This document shows positions 15,999 through 24,654 of a stretch of 64,000 nucleotides of DNA, one piece after another. The translations under genes and the position numbers were made by a program. Where the stretch lies: positions 682,001 to 746,000 of the forward strand of contig NZ_FQYK01000001.1 of assembly GCF_900141715.1 (NCBI RefSeq), written 5' to 3'. Positions within the stretch are counted from its first letter, which is position 1; every line of letters begins with the position of its first letter. The notes beneath the pieces were generated by a model. It saw only the letters and a list, made by a program, of their open reading frames with translations. It searched no databases and was not told where the DNA came from. The DNA comes from Algibacter luteus. GTDB lineage: Bacteria; Bacteroidota; Bacteroidia; Flavobacteriales; Flavobacteriaceae.

Positions 15999-17540
15999 TT
16001 ACATTTTCATTAACCAAGTTTTTACATCTACTTCTTGCTTGATAATAGCACGTAAATCTTCAATTTTCACTCGTTCTTGTTCCATAGAATCTCTATGACG
16101 AATAGTAACCGTATTATTTTCTAAAGTATCATGGTCTACCGTAATACAAAATGGCGTTCCGTTTGCATCTTGCCTTCTGTAACGTCTTCCCACAGCATCC
16201 TTCTCGTCGTAAATTACATTAAAATCCCATTTTAATTCTTCTACAATCTGTCTTGCTATTTCCGGTAATCCATCTTTTTTAACCAATGGTAATATGGCTG
16301 CTTTTACGGGAGCTAAAACACTAGGTAATTTTAAAACAGTACGTGTTGTACCGTTTTCTAATTCTTCTTCAACTAAGGAATTAGAGAAAACCGCTAAAAA
16401 CATTCTATCTAAACCTATAGAAGTTTCTAACACGTAAGGCACATAACTTTTATTTTCCTCAGGATCAAAATACTGAAGTTTCTTGCCCGAGAATTTTTCG
16501 TGCTGACTTAAATCAAAATCGGTACGCGAATGGATACCTTCTAGCTCTTTAAAACCAAATGGAAATTTAAACTCTATATCAGCAGCAGCATCAGCATAGT
16601 GCGCTAATTTTTCATGATCATGAAAACGATAATTATCGGCGCCCATACCTAAGGACAAGTGCCATTTAAGTCTGGTTTCTTTCCAATGCTCATACCATTC
16701 ACCTTGTGTTCCTGGTTTTATAAAAAACTGCATTTCCATTTGCTCAAACTCGCGCATTCTGAAAATAAACTGCCTTGCAACAATTTCGTTTCTGAAGGCT
16801 TTACCGGTTTGCGCAATGCCGAAAGGAATTTTTAAACGGCTCGTTTTTTGCACATTTAAAAAGTTAACAAAAATACCTTGAGCTGTTTCTGGGCGTAAGT
16901 ATAAATCCATTGCACTATCTGCCGATGCACCTAACTTTGTTCCAAACATTAAGTTGAATTGCTTGACATCGGTCCAGTTTCTGCTTCCTGTTAATGGGTC
17001 TGCTATTTCTAATTCTTCAATAAGTGCTTTAACATCGGCTAAATCCTCATTTTCTAAAGATTTTGCCATTCTAGAAAGCGTCGCATTTATTTTTTCTTGA
17101 TAACCCACAACACGCGGATTGGTAGATACAAATTCTTCTTTATTAAAAGCATCGCCAAAACGTTTCTCGGCTTTAGCAACTTCTTTATCAATTTTAGCTT
17201 CAATTTTAGCGCAATAGTCTTCTATTAAAACATCGGCTCTATAGCGCTTTTTAGAATCTTTATTATCAATTAATGGGTCGTTAAACGCATCAACGTGCCC
17301 CGAAGCTTTCCAAGTAGTTGGATGCATAAATATTGCAGCATCTATTCCCACAATATTCTCATTCATTTGCACCATGGCTTTCCACCAGTAGTCGCGAATG
17401 TTTTTCTTTAATTCTGCCCCGTTTTGTGCGTAATCGTAAACTGCACTTAATCCATCGTAGATTTCACTACTCTGGAACACGTAACCATACTCCTTTGCGT
17501 GAGAGATTACTTTTTTAAATTGATCGTCGTTATTTGCCAT
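15999..17540 (-). CDS. glyS: Glycyl-tRNA synthetase (single-chain, class II)
   Basis: A 513-residue class II synthetase of the alpha-dimer type, not the two-subunit glyQ/glyS type of proteobacteria. Motif 2 reads FRNEIVARQFIFRMREFEQME, and TSIGLDRMFLAVF matches motif 3; the anticodon-binding domain occupies the last 120 residues (VKAAILPLVKKDG onwards, with RYRRQDANGTPFC). The N-terminal residues DDQFKKVISHAKEYGYVF fit the family start. The ATG at 17540 is four bases after a consensus -7 element, so the mRNA is probably leaderless. A dispersed repeat copy fills most of the gap to the divergent comF gene. Confidence 0.96.
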   Translation of the reverse strand: MANNDDQFKKVISHAKEYGYVFQSSEIYDGLSAVYDYAQNGAELKKNIRDYWWKAMVQMNENIVGIDAAIFMHPTTWKASGHVDAFNDPLIDNKDSKKRYRADVLIEDYCAKIEAKIDKEVAKAEKRFGDAFNKEEFVSTNPRVVGYQEKINATLSRMAKSLENEDLADVKALIEELEIADPLTGSRNWTDVKQFNLMFGTKLGASADSAMDLYLRPETAQGIFVNFLNVQKTSRLKIPFGIAQTGKAFRNEIVARQFIFRMREFEQMEMQFFIKPGTQGEWYEHWKETRLKWHLSLGMGADNYRFHDHEKLAHYADAAADIEFKFPFGFKELEGIHSRTDFDLSQHEKFSGKKLQYFDPEENKSYVPYVLETSIGLDRMFLAVFSNSLVEEELENGTTRTVLKLPSVLAPVKAAILPLVKKDGLPEIARQIVEELKWDFNVIYDEKDAVGRRYRRQDANGTPFCITVDHDTLENNTVTIRHRDSMEQERVKIEDLRAIIKQEVDVKTWLMKM

Positions 17541-17544
17541 GGTG

Positions 17545-17552
17545 CAAAAATA
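17545..17552 (-). promoter_or_regulatory. Putative -7 element at the glyS start codon
   Basis: TATTTTTG (matching TAnnTTTG) is followed by CACC and the ATG, so the transcript should begin at the start codon. uppP shows nearly the same arrangement. Confidence 0.5.
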
Positions 17553-17611
17553 AAAAAGTGCACCAAACTAAATGCGTTCTTTCTTAAAAATTAATTTGCT
17601 TATTTTTAAGT

Positions 17612-17720
17612 GCGTTAGGGATTGAAGCATTTGTTTGAGCTCTCCCGATTTTTTTTATCGGGAAGCGAGTGCGGAAAGCCCGACCCTTGTGGTAACCTGC
17701 CTGCCGGCAAGCTGGCGCCC
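17612..17720 (-). repeat. Dispersed repeat R, copy 2 (inverted, variant core)
   Basis: Read on the minus strand it starts GGGCGCCAGC, contains TTACCACAAGGGTCGGGCTTT and ends CAATCCCTAACGC, matching the ends of the other copies. The middle is different: a hairpin TCCCGAT...ATCGGGA with an A-rich loop replaces the CCTCGGTCGT core. It lies between the divergent glyS and comF genes. Confidence 0.85.
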
Positions 17721-17731
17721 AAATTTTTTTT

Positions 17732-18409
17732 ATGCTAAAACCAGTAGTTGATTTATTGTTTCCGAAGGTGTGTTATGCATGCCATAATCTTTTAAGCGAT
17801 AACGAAGATACCGTTTGTATAGATTGTAGGCATGATTTGCCTGTAACTAATTTTCATTTTGATGATAGCGATGGTGTGAAAAAAGTGCTTTATGGGCGCG
17901 CCAAAATTGAAAATGGCACCGCATTATTTCGATTTGAGAAGAATGGTAATGTACAACGGCTAATTCATAATTTGAAATATAAAGAACAAGAACAAATTGG
18001 TTTTATTCTTGGGAATTGGCTTGGTGGCGAGCTTAAAACCCTAGACACTTATAAAAGTATTGACGCTGTAATACCGGTACCTTTACACATAAATAAACTT
18101 AAAAAAAGGGGGTATAATCAAGTTGCAAAGTTTGGACAACAAATAGCACGAGCCTTAGAGGTAGATTATTTAGATGATGTTCTGGTTAAAATTACCAATT
18201 CCAAATCGCAAACCACAAAAGGGCGTTTTGCTAGATGGATGAATAGCGACGAGCTATTTGCTCTTAAAAATATGGATACCATTGAAAACAAACATATTTT
18301 ACTTGTTGACGATTTAATTACCACTGGTGCAACATTTGAAGCGTGTATAAATGTTTTAAACCAAGCGAAAAATATAAAAATAAGTATTGCGACTATGGCA
18401 ATAGCCTAA
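17732..18409 (+). CDS. comF: ComF family phosphoribosyltransferase-like protein
   Basis: A 225-residue protein of the ComF/GntX family. An N-terminal zinc-finger of four cysteines (C14, C17, C29, C32 in CYACHNL...CIDC) is followed by a type I phosphoribosyltransferase domain with the loop AVIPVPLH and the PRPP motif LLVDDLITTGATFE near the C terminus. ComF proteins are involved in uptake or processing of single-stranded DNA during transformation and can be present in bacteria not known to be competent. It is a single gene directly downstream of a repeat copy. Confidence 0.9.
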   Translation: MLKPVVDLLFPKVCYACHNLLSDNEDTVCIDCRHDLPVTNFHFDDSDGVKKVLYGRAKIENGTALFRFEKNGNVQRLIHNLKYKEQEQIGFILGNWLGGELKTLDTYKSIDAVIPVPLHINKLKKRGYNQVAKFGQQIARALEVDYLDDVLVKITNSKSQTTKGRFARWMNSDELFALKNMDTIENKHILLVDDLITTGATFEACINVLNQAKNIKISIATMAIA

Positions 18410-18503
18410 ATAGAAGAAGCGTTATATTTTATAGTCGAATTTATGTACGTTCCTTCTGTGAAGAACCAAATTTTGTTTTACTTCAATAATCGCTCTGCTA
18501 GTT

Positions 18504-18556
18504 CATGAATTTATTTCATTCTGATTCTTAAGAATTTCAGAATAAAAATATTCATG
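18504..18556. promoter_or_regulatory. Long imperfect palindrome before the Ig-like lipoprotein promoter
   Basis: The outer arms CATGAAT/ATTCATG enclose an inner, nearly perfect palindrome centred on CTTAAG (ATTCTGA...TCAGAAT). It ends directly at the -7 element TACTTTTG (18557-18564), so it covers the -12 to -60 promoter region. It may be an operator or an RNA hairpin reading from comF. Confidence 0.4.
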
Positions 18557-18564
18557 TACTTTTG
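18557..18564 (+). promoter_or_regulatory. Putative -7 promoter element of the Ig-like lipoprotein
   Basis: TACTTTTG matches TAnnTTTG and predicts a start site near 18569, about 16 nt before the ATG at 18585. Confidence 0.5.
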
Positions 18565-18584
18565 CTAAAAATTTAAAATTGTTA

Positions 18585-20189
18585 ATGAACAAGACCTTAT
18601 CAAATTTTGTTTTTGCCTTAGTTATTGGTATTGCTTTAATAAACTGCGCTAATCGAGGTACACCAGATGGCGGACCAAAAGATGAAACGCCTCCAACCAT
18701 TGTAAAGTCGATACCCGAAAACTATTCAACCAACTTTAAGGGCGACGAAATAAGAATTTATTTTGATGAGTATATTAAAATTAAAGACTTAACCAAGCAG
18801 CTTATTATATCGCCACCTATGAAAACGCAACCAAACGTGACACCGCTAGGGGGCGCTAGCAAATACATTAAAATAACACTTTACGATACACTGCAACCTA
18901 ACACCACTTATGCCTTTAATTTTGGTAATAGTATTACCGATAATAATGAAGGTAATCCCTATCCGTATTATCGATATGTGTTTTCTACAGGTGATTATCT
19001 TGACTCGCTTTCAGTCAACGGAAATATTGTTGATGCTAAAAACAAAGAACCTGAAACTTTTGTAAATGTAGCACTATACGAGGTGGATTCGACATTTACT
19101 GATTCTATAATTTACAAAGAAACCCCAAAATATATTACGAACACTTTAGATAGTTTAACCACTTTTTCTATTGAAAATTTAAAACCTGGCAAATATTTGT
19201 TGATGGCATTGAAAGATGGTAATGGCGACAATAAATTTCAGCAAAAAACCGACCAAATTGGGTTTCATAAAAATTTTATTGAAGTGCCTACAGATTCTTC
19301 GTATACCTTAAAACTTTTTAAAGAAGAGCTTGATTACACCGCTACAAGACCAAGGCTAATTTCTGGAAATAAAATTGCTTTTGGTTATGAAGGTGATTAT
19401 GAAAATATGAAAATTGAAGTGCTATCTGAGACACCAGAAGACTTTGAATATCGTATAACCAAAGACCCTAAAGCCGATACTTTAAACTACTGGTATAAGC
19501 CTAAATTAGAAGTAGATTCACTTATTTTTAAAGTATCTAAAAACGATTTTGAAAAAGACTTTACTGTTAAAATTAGAGACCAAGAAAGAGATTCTATTCT
19601 TATTGAATCCTCTCCTTCTGGAACGATTGGCTATAATGAAGACTTTAGAATTATAGGAAAAACGCCTTTCGTGAAATTTGATTCATCAAAAGTAACTACG
19701 ATGGATAAAGACTCGACAATGGTTAGTTTTACTTCAGTTTTTGATTCTATTCGCAACATCTATGCGGTTCGTTTTGATAAAACAGAAGATAATAATTATA
19801 AGATACAAGTACTTCCTGAAGCTTTTGAAGATTTTTTTGGTGATGTAAACCAAGACACCTTAAACTATAATTTAAGAACCAGAAAGTCTTCAGATTTTGG
19901 TTATGCACGATTTACTTTAGTGAATGCCACCTATCCGTTAATTATTCAATTAACCAATAATTCTGGTGAAGTCCAGGTTGAAAAATATGCAGAAGAAGCA
20001 GGAACCATCGATTTTTTAAATCTATCAGCTGGCATGTATTCTATCCGCGTAATACATGATGCTAATGGTAACCAAAAATTTGATTCGGGTAATTACTTAA
20101 AAAAGATACAACCAGAACGCGTAAGCCATTTTCAAGAAATAGAAATTCGTGCTGATTGGGGTATAACTGAAACCTTGCAGTTTAAATAA
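18585..20189 (+). CDS. Ig-like (SbsA/Big_5 type) domain lipoprotein
   Basis: A 534-residue surface or periplasmic lipoprotein. The lipobox is LINC with Cys21, and the start ATG at 18585 was chosen over a TTG two codons upstream. After CANRGTPDGGPKDETPP comes an SbsA-like Ig domain (about 35-130, IVKSIPENYSTNFKGDEIRIYFDE and TYAFNFGNSITDNNEG), then beta-rich repeats that include an EF-hand-like DGNGDNKFQ loop near residue 206 and a second DANGNQKFD loop near 494. These loops could bind calcium. The family is common and structural in Bacteroidota, with no known enzymatic role. The 3' end overlaps the convergent amidohydrolase by 8 bp. Confidence 0.82.
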   Translation: MNKTLSNFVFALVIGIALINCANRGTPDGGPKDETPPTIVKSIPENYSTNFKGDEIRIYFDEYIKIKDLTKQLIISPPMKTQPNVTPLGGASKYIKITLYDTLQPNTTYAFNFGNSITDNNEGNPYPYYRYVFSTGDYLDSLSVNGNIVDAKNKEPETFVNVALYEVDSTFTDSIIYKETPKYITNTLDSLTTFSIENLKPGKYLLMALKDGNGDNKFQQKTDQIGFHKNFIEVPTDSSYTLKLFKEELDYTATRPRLISGNKIAFGYEGDYENMKIEVLSETPEDFEYRITKDPKADTLNYWYKPKLEVDSLIFKVSKNDFEKDFTVKIRDQERDSILIESSPSGTIGYNEDFRIIGKTPFVKFDSSKVTTMDKDSTMVSFTSVFDSIRNIYAVRFDKTEDNNYKIQVLPEAFEDFFGDVNQDTLNYNLRTRKSSDFGYARFTLVNATYPLIIQLTNNSGEVQVEKYAEEAGTIDFLNLSAGMYSIRVIHDANGNQKFDSGNYLKKIQPERVSHFQEIEIRADWGITETLQFK

Positions 20190-20961
20190 TTTTAAAACTA
20201 TCGCGGTCGTTTAAAAAATTGAGCTTATTTCTATATGCTTGAATATGTCTCTTTTCTAAAGTCACTATTTGAATTTGTTCCTTTCCAGATTGAAAATCTG
20301 TGATACAGTTACCCAAAACATCATAAACCGCAGAGTGTCCAGAATATTCGCTATTTACACCATCTACACCAACTCTATTCACACCAATACAATAAGACAT
20401 GTTTTCTATGGCTCGAGCTTTTAAAAGGGCATCCCAAGCTGAAACTCTAGGTTTTGGCCAATTGGCAACATAGAGCAACAGATCGTAATCTTCAGTATTT
20501 CTCGACCAAACAGGAAAGCGCAAATCATAGCAAATTAATGGTTGAATTTTCCAACCTTTATAATCTAAAATTACTTTGTCTTGGCCTGCTGTATAGGTTT
20601 TATCTTCACCAACTAAAGTGAAGGTGTGTCGTTTATTGTAAATAAATATATTTCCTGAGGGTTCAACAAAAAGCAACCGATTATAAAACTTATTATGCTC
20701 TGTAATAACAATACTTCCAACAATTGCAGCTTTCTTTTTTGAAGCCGTGTTTTTCATCCAAGCCACCGTTTCTCCATGCATGGTTTCTGCTACTTTTTCG
20801 GCATTCATGGTAAAACCCGTTGTAAACATTTCAGGCAATACAAAAACATCTACCACTTCAGAAATAGCATCTATTTTTTTAGTGAAATTTAGTCGATTTT
20901 GCTCTGGATTTTCCCAAACTAAATCAGATTGAATGAGTCCAACTGTAAGTTCGTTTTGCAT
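20182..20961 (-). CDS. Nitrilase-family hydrolase, omega-amidase type (YafV-like)
   Basis: A 259-residue carbon-nitrogen hydrolase. The catalytic triad is visible as E44 (LPEMFTTGF), K110 (YNKRHTF) and C144 (ICYDLRFPVW). The closest family is omega-amidase (YafV/NIT2 type), which hydrolyses the omega-amide of 2-oxosuccinamate and 2-oxoglutaramate, products of amino transfer from glutamine or asparagine. That fits the methionine-type aminotransferase two genes away (21627-22769), which would generate such oxo-acids when glutamine is the amino donor. It is cytoplasmic. The specificity is inferred from family and context. Confidence 0.85.
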   Translation of the reverse strand: MQNELTVGLIQSDLVWENPEQNRLNFTKKIDAISEVVDVFVLPEMFTTGFTMNAEKVAETMHGETVAWMKNTASKKKAAIVGSIVITEHNKFYNRLLFVEPSGNIFIYNKRHTFTLVGEDKTYTAGQDKVILDYKGWKIQPLICYDLRFPVWSRNTEDYDLLLYVANWPKPRVSAWDALLKARAIENMSYCIGVNRVGVDGVNSEYSGHSAVYDVLGNCITDFQSGKEQIQIVTLEKRHIQAYRNKLNFLNDRDSFKII

Positions 20962-21056
20962 AAAGAATGTATTTAATGATGAAGAAGAAATTAGGATTTT
21001 TATTCTTCATCACCAAATGTAAGATGATAATTCTAAATTTGATAGTAATAAAAAAA

Positions 21057-21569
21057 TTACCTCAAATCCTTTTTTGCTTTTTCAGAAGCTTCTTGATACT
21101 TTGAAATTTTGTCCAACCACTTTTCCTCATCTATTGGAGAAAGCTTTCCTTTCTTTTTAAGCTGCTCATATTTCTTAACCGCTACCTTATGCTTCTTAAT
21201 AGATTTATCGTAATTAGATTGTGCTTTTTGCTGCCTTTTTAATTCCTTTTCTGCCTTTTTTTGCTGTTTTTTGGCTCTTTTTTGTTCTTTTTCAGCTCTT
21301 TTTTGCTCTTTTTCGGCCTTTTTTTGTTCTTTTTCTGCCTTCTCTAGGCGTTTCTCTGCTTTTTCAGCTTCCTCAATATCAGCCATTTTTTCATTAACAG
21401 CCAACTTGATTTTTTCTTGGTCTTCTGCAGTTAAAGTTTCAGTCACATCTACACCATTATTAAATATTTTTCCTTTTTTAACTTCGTAAGTTGCACCTTT
21501 AAAGCTAATTTCTTGGGCATTTAAAACAAATCCAAACCCCAAAAACAATACAATCCATAGTAATCTCAT
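21057..21569 (-). CDS. Secreted Lys/Glu-rich coiled-coil protein
   Basis: A 170-residue protein with a signal peptide (about 1-18, WIVLFLGFGFVLNAQE) and a short beta-like region, then a highly charged helix (about 55-120) made of degenerate repeats with the unit KAEKEQK. This should form a long coiled coil. The rest (VKKYEQLKKKGKLSPIDEEKW) is also helical. Low complexity makes a family call unsafe; the closest impression is an uncharacterised periplasmic protein of flavobacteria. It lies between the omega-amidase and the aminotransferase genes on the same strand, with a 95 bp gap to the first and a 57 bp gap to the second. Confidence 0.65.
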   Translation of the reverse strand: MRLLWIVLFLGFGFVLNAQEISFKGATYEVKKGKIFNNGVDVTETLTAEDQEKIKLAVNEKMADIEEAEKAEKRLEKAEKEQKKAEKEQKRAEKEQKRAKKQQKKAEKELKRQQKAQSNYDKSIKKHKVAVKKYEQLKKKGKLSPIDEEKWLDKISKYQEASEKAKKDLR

Positions 21570-21626
21570 AATTATTATTTAATTTGTTATTCTTTACTTT
21601 AGACTCCAAAGTACACAAAAAGTAAC

Positions 21627-22769
21627 TCATATTTGAATTAAAATTTTTGCAGCCTTATTTAATGTTTCATCGGTTTTAGCAAAACAAAATCGCAACACCT
21701 TATTGTCTAGATTATTTTCATTAAAAACGGATAAGGGAATTGAAGCTAAGCCTACTTCCTTAGTTAGCCTTTTAGCGAAATCAACATCGTATTCTTGAGT
21801 GATTTTAGAATAATCTAACACTTGAAAATATGTTCCTTTAGACGGTATAAACGAAAATCTCGAATCTTTAATGAGGCTCAAAAACAAATCTCTTTTTCGC
21901 TGATAAAACTCTGGCAATTCTAAATAATGCTTTGGCTCTTGCATGTAATCTGCAATACCTTTTTGAGTAGGATGATGAATGCAAAACACACTAAACTGGT
22001 GTACTTGTAAAAATAAATCCATGAGATCCTTTGGGGCGCAACAGTAGCCAATGCGCCAACCGGTATTGTGGAAGGTTTTACAAAATGACGCCACCACAAA
22101 ACTTCTCGATTTTAAATCAGGAAACTTAGACGCACTTTGATGCGTTTCACCGTCATAAACCATATGTTCGTATACTTCATCACTCAACACTATGATGTTG
22201 GTGTTTTTGGTAATCTTTTCTAATGCCAACATATCTTCCTTAGAAAAAACGGTTCCGGTTGGATTATGAGGTGTATTGATAACAATCATTTTAGTACGAT
22301 TATTAACTTTCTTTTTTACTAAACTCCAATCTACTTTAAAATGTGGTGCCTCTAATTGTATGGGTATCACTTTGCCGCCGTTTAGTTTTATCCCAGGTTC
22401 GTAACTATCGTAGGCCGGTTTGAAAATAATGACTTCATCATTTGGTTTTACAAAAGCTGAAAATATAGTGGATATGGCTTGAGTTGCTCCTGCTGTAATC
22501 GTAATTTCATCTTCTGGGTGATAATCAGAACCATATAGGTTGTTAATTTTATTTGCAATAGCTTCTCGTAACTCCAAATTACCTCGCATGGGCGCATATT
22601 GGTTGTAACCAGAATTCATAGCTTTACTTACCAAGTCGATTAGTTTTTGGTCGCTACCAAAATCTGGAAATCCTTGTGATAAATTAATAGCATTATGGGT
22701 TTTGGCCAAATGGCTCATGACCGAAAAAATAGTGGTTCCTACCTCTGGAAGTTTAGATTTATGCTGCAT
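21627..22769 (-). CDS. Methionine/aromatic aminotransferase (PLP fold type I)
   Basis: A 380-residue fold-type I aminotransferase resembling YbdL/methionine aminotransferase. INLSQGFPDF (about 28-37), GYNQYAPMRG, TAGATQAIST, NTPHNPTGTVF and the PLP lysine K231 in SFCKTFHNTGWRIGY are all present, with the Arg of the carboxylate site in RFCFAKTDETL near the C terminus. It probably uses 2-oxo acids with glutamine or methionine and may act in methionine salvage or glutamine transamination. The nearby omega-amidase would remove the resulting oxoglutaramate. It is transcribed on the minus strand, away from the LytTR pair. Confidence 0.9.
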   Translation of the reverse strand: MQHKSKLPEVGTTIFSVMSHLAKTHNAINLSQGFPDFGSDQKLIDLVSKAMNSGYNQYAPMRGNLELREAIANKINNLYGSDYHPEDEITITAGATQAISTIFSAFVKPNDEVIIFKPAYDSYEPGIKLNGGKVIPIQLEAPHFKVDWSLVKKKVNNRTKMIVINTPHNPTGTVFSKEDMLALEKITKNTNIIVLSDEVYEHMVYDGETHQSASKFPDLKSRSFVVASFCKTFHNTGWRIGYCCAPKDLMDLFLQVHQFSVFCIHHPTQKGIADYMQEPKHYLELPEFYQRKRDLFLSLIKDSRFSFIPSKGTYFQVLDYSKITQEYDVDFAKRLTKEVGLASIPLSVFNENNLDNKVLRFCFAKTDETLNKAAKILIQI

Positions 22770-22801
22770 AAAAGTAAAGATACAGACTTCTTTTATAAAA
22801 A

Positions 22802-23491
22802 CTATAACCCTAATTTACTTAATAAACTTTGCTTGTAGGTTCTGCCAATGGGTATTTTATTGTCGTTTATAAAAATGGTGTTACCTGAAATTTTACTAAC
22901 AAACGCACTATTAATAATAAAGGATTTATGCACTTGTACAAATAGGCGCTCTGGAAGTTTTGTATTCCAACTTTTTAACGAATCAATATAAGATAGCCTT
23001 TGTTTTTCTGTAACTACCGTTATATAATTTCGTGCAGATTCGATATACAGAATTTTATTCAACACAATTTTATGCAATGTTTTATCGACATTTAAGAAAA
23101 TAGTTTCTTCTTGATCTTCAGAAATGATTTCGGGAACTTCTATTCTTTCTTTTGCTTTATTAATTGCTTTTAAAAATCGATCAAAAGAAAACGGTTTTAC
23201 CAAATAATCAACAATAGTATCAAGCTCAAATGAACTTACTGCATATTCAGAATAAGCTGTAGTCATGATAATTGCTGGTGGATTTTTAATCGTTTTTATA
23301 AAATCTAAACCAGACATATCGGGTAAATTAATATCTAAAAAAACAACATCAATAGTTTCAGTGTTTAGAAAAGCATTCGCTTCAATCGCCGCTTTAAAAT
23401 TGCCTACCAATTCTAAACTAGGGATTTTTGCAATAAAATTTTTTAAAATTTTTTGCGCTGGAATTTCATCTTCTATGATAACACACTTCAT
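22802..23491 (-). CDS. LytTR family response regulator
   Basis: A 229-residue regulator. The receiver domain (1-120) carries the phospho-acceptor D53 in VVFLDINLPDMSG and Lys in VDYLVKPFSF. A LytTR DNA-binding domain follows (about 130-229; FVQVHKSFIINS and IPIGRTYKQSLL are diagnostic). It overlaps the kinase gene by four bases and is translated after it. LytTR regulators of Bacteroidota usually control a few genes, often cell-envelope or peptide-related; the target here is unknown. Confidence 0.93.
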   Translation of the reverse strand: MKCVIIEDEIPAQKILKNFIAKIPSLELVGNFKAAIEANAFLNTETIDVVFLDINLPDMSGLDFIKTIKNPPAIIMTTAYSEYAVSSFELDTIVDYLVKPFSFDRFLKAINKAKERIEVPEIISEDQEETIFLNVDKTLHKIVLNKILYIESARNYITVVTEKQRLSYIDSLKSWNTKLPERLFVQVHKSFIINSAFVSKISGNTIFINDNKIPIGRTYKQSLLSKLGL

Positions 23492-24459
23492 TTTAAATTC
23501 AGTTTTAAAGACACTTTAAATACTTCTCCTTTATCAATATTAAAATCATAATCCTCTTTATAAATTAAGGCCAATCGTTTTTCAAGGTTTTGCAAGCCTA
23601 TTTTTAAGTCGGTTGTTGTTACTTTTTCTTTATCAAAATCATTCTGACATTCAAGACTTAATACGCCCTGTTTTACTTCTATATTCACGTTAATTTCACT
23701 ATTGAGCACACTGTGTTTAAAAGCATTTTCAATAATAGTTATTAAAAGTAAAGGTGCAATTTGATACTTATAGGAATCAATAGATTTATTGTAATTAATG
23801 CGCTTTACCCCTTCCGTTCTTATGGTTTGGAATTTCATGTAATTATCAATAAAATGAATTTCTTTTTCCAATGAAATGGTTTTCTCATTACTTTCATACA
23901 ACACATGTTTTAAATTATCTGAAAGCATCAAAATAAGCTCTGGCGTTTCATTTGGTTTTTCTATGGAATACGAATAAATGGTATTTAAATTATTAAATAA
24001 TACATGCGGATTTATCTGCGATTTTAAAAACTTCAATTCCATTTCGGCATGTTCTTTTTTAACGGCATCAACTTCTTCTTGTTTATCAATAAAACGGTAT
24101 AAAATCCACACGAAAGAAAAGAAAATTAGGGGCGTTAAAGATTGCCATAAATAATCGCTCAGGCATTTTATAATAGTACAACCACATTTAGCAAATGCGT
24201 AACAATATAACTGTGTCGCAACAAAAGAAATACCCGCAAACACCAAAACATAAAGTACGTAAAGCTTCTTTTTTACAAAAAATGGCAGTAAAAAAAAGTT
24301 GTTTAGGTATACAATAGCAATTAATAAAGAAACGTATTGCAAAAATGGGTTCTCTTTCCAATAAAAATCTGAAAACAGAAATAGTGATACAAACACAAAA
24401 AGCATCCAAAACAAAATATGGACTAATACCTGCGATGTGTATTTATTTATGAATGTCAT
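23488..24459 (-). CDS. Sensor histidine kinase, LytS-type (His_kinase family)
   Basis: A 323-residue membrane kinase with four hydrophobic segments in the first 125 residues, then a short coiled coil and the His_kinase (LytS/YehU) domain whose phospho-accepting histidine is H152 in LKSQINPHVLFNNLNTIY. The ATP-binding part has LLLITIIENAFKHSV (N box) and ends FKVSLKLNLK. There is no dedicated sensor domain beyond the membrane region. It precedes the LytTR response regulator with a four-base overlap, forming a two-gene operon on the minus strand. Confidence 0.93.
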   Translation of the reverse strand: MTFINKYTSQVLVHILFWMLFVFVSLFLFSDFYWKENPFLQYVSLLIAIVYLNNFFLLPFFVKKKLYVLYVLVFAGISFVATQLYCYAFAKCGCTIIKCLSDYLWQSLTPLIFFSFVWILYRFIDKQEEVDAVKKEHAEMELKFLKSQINPHVLFNNLNTIYSYSIEKPNETPELILMLSDNLKHVLYESNEKTISLEKEIHFIDNYMKFQTIRTEGVKRINYNKSIDSYKYQIAPLLLITIIENAFKHSVLNSEINVNIEVKQGVLSLECQNDFDKEKVTTTDLKIGLQNLEKRLALIYKEDYDFNIDKGEVFKVSLKLNLK

Positions 24460-24654
24460 TTTTTAAAAGTAATTAGAAAAGCCAAAACCATCAAACATTA
24501 TGTACGAAAGTAAGTTTTACAGTTACCAACGTAAAAATTACCGTTTGTATTTACAAGTTATGTATTAGTATTACCAATTTTGTATTGCATCCACATTCTT
24601 AGAATTTCAAGACTCGAGAAGCTACTTTTGACAGTAATCAATCAAAATCATCAC

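Noticed and set aside
21271-21489. Phe/Ser-rich frame on the + strand
   Set aside because: It is the complement of the Lys/Glu-rich coiled-coil repeat; the apparent pattern is a shadow of the real repeats.
24580-24654. An upstream start for the thioredoxin-TPR gene
   Set aside because: The open frame continues upstream, but only the ATG at 24655 gives a normal signal peptide.
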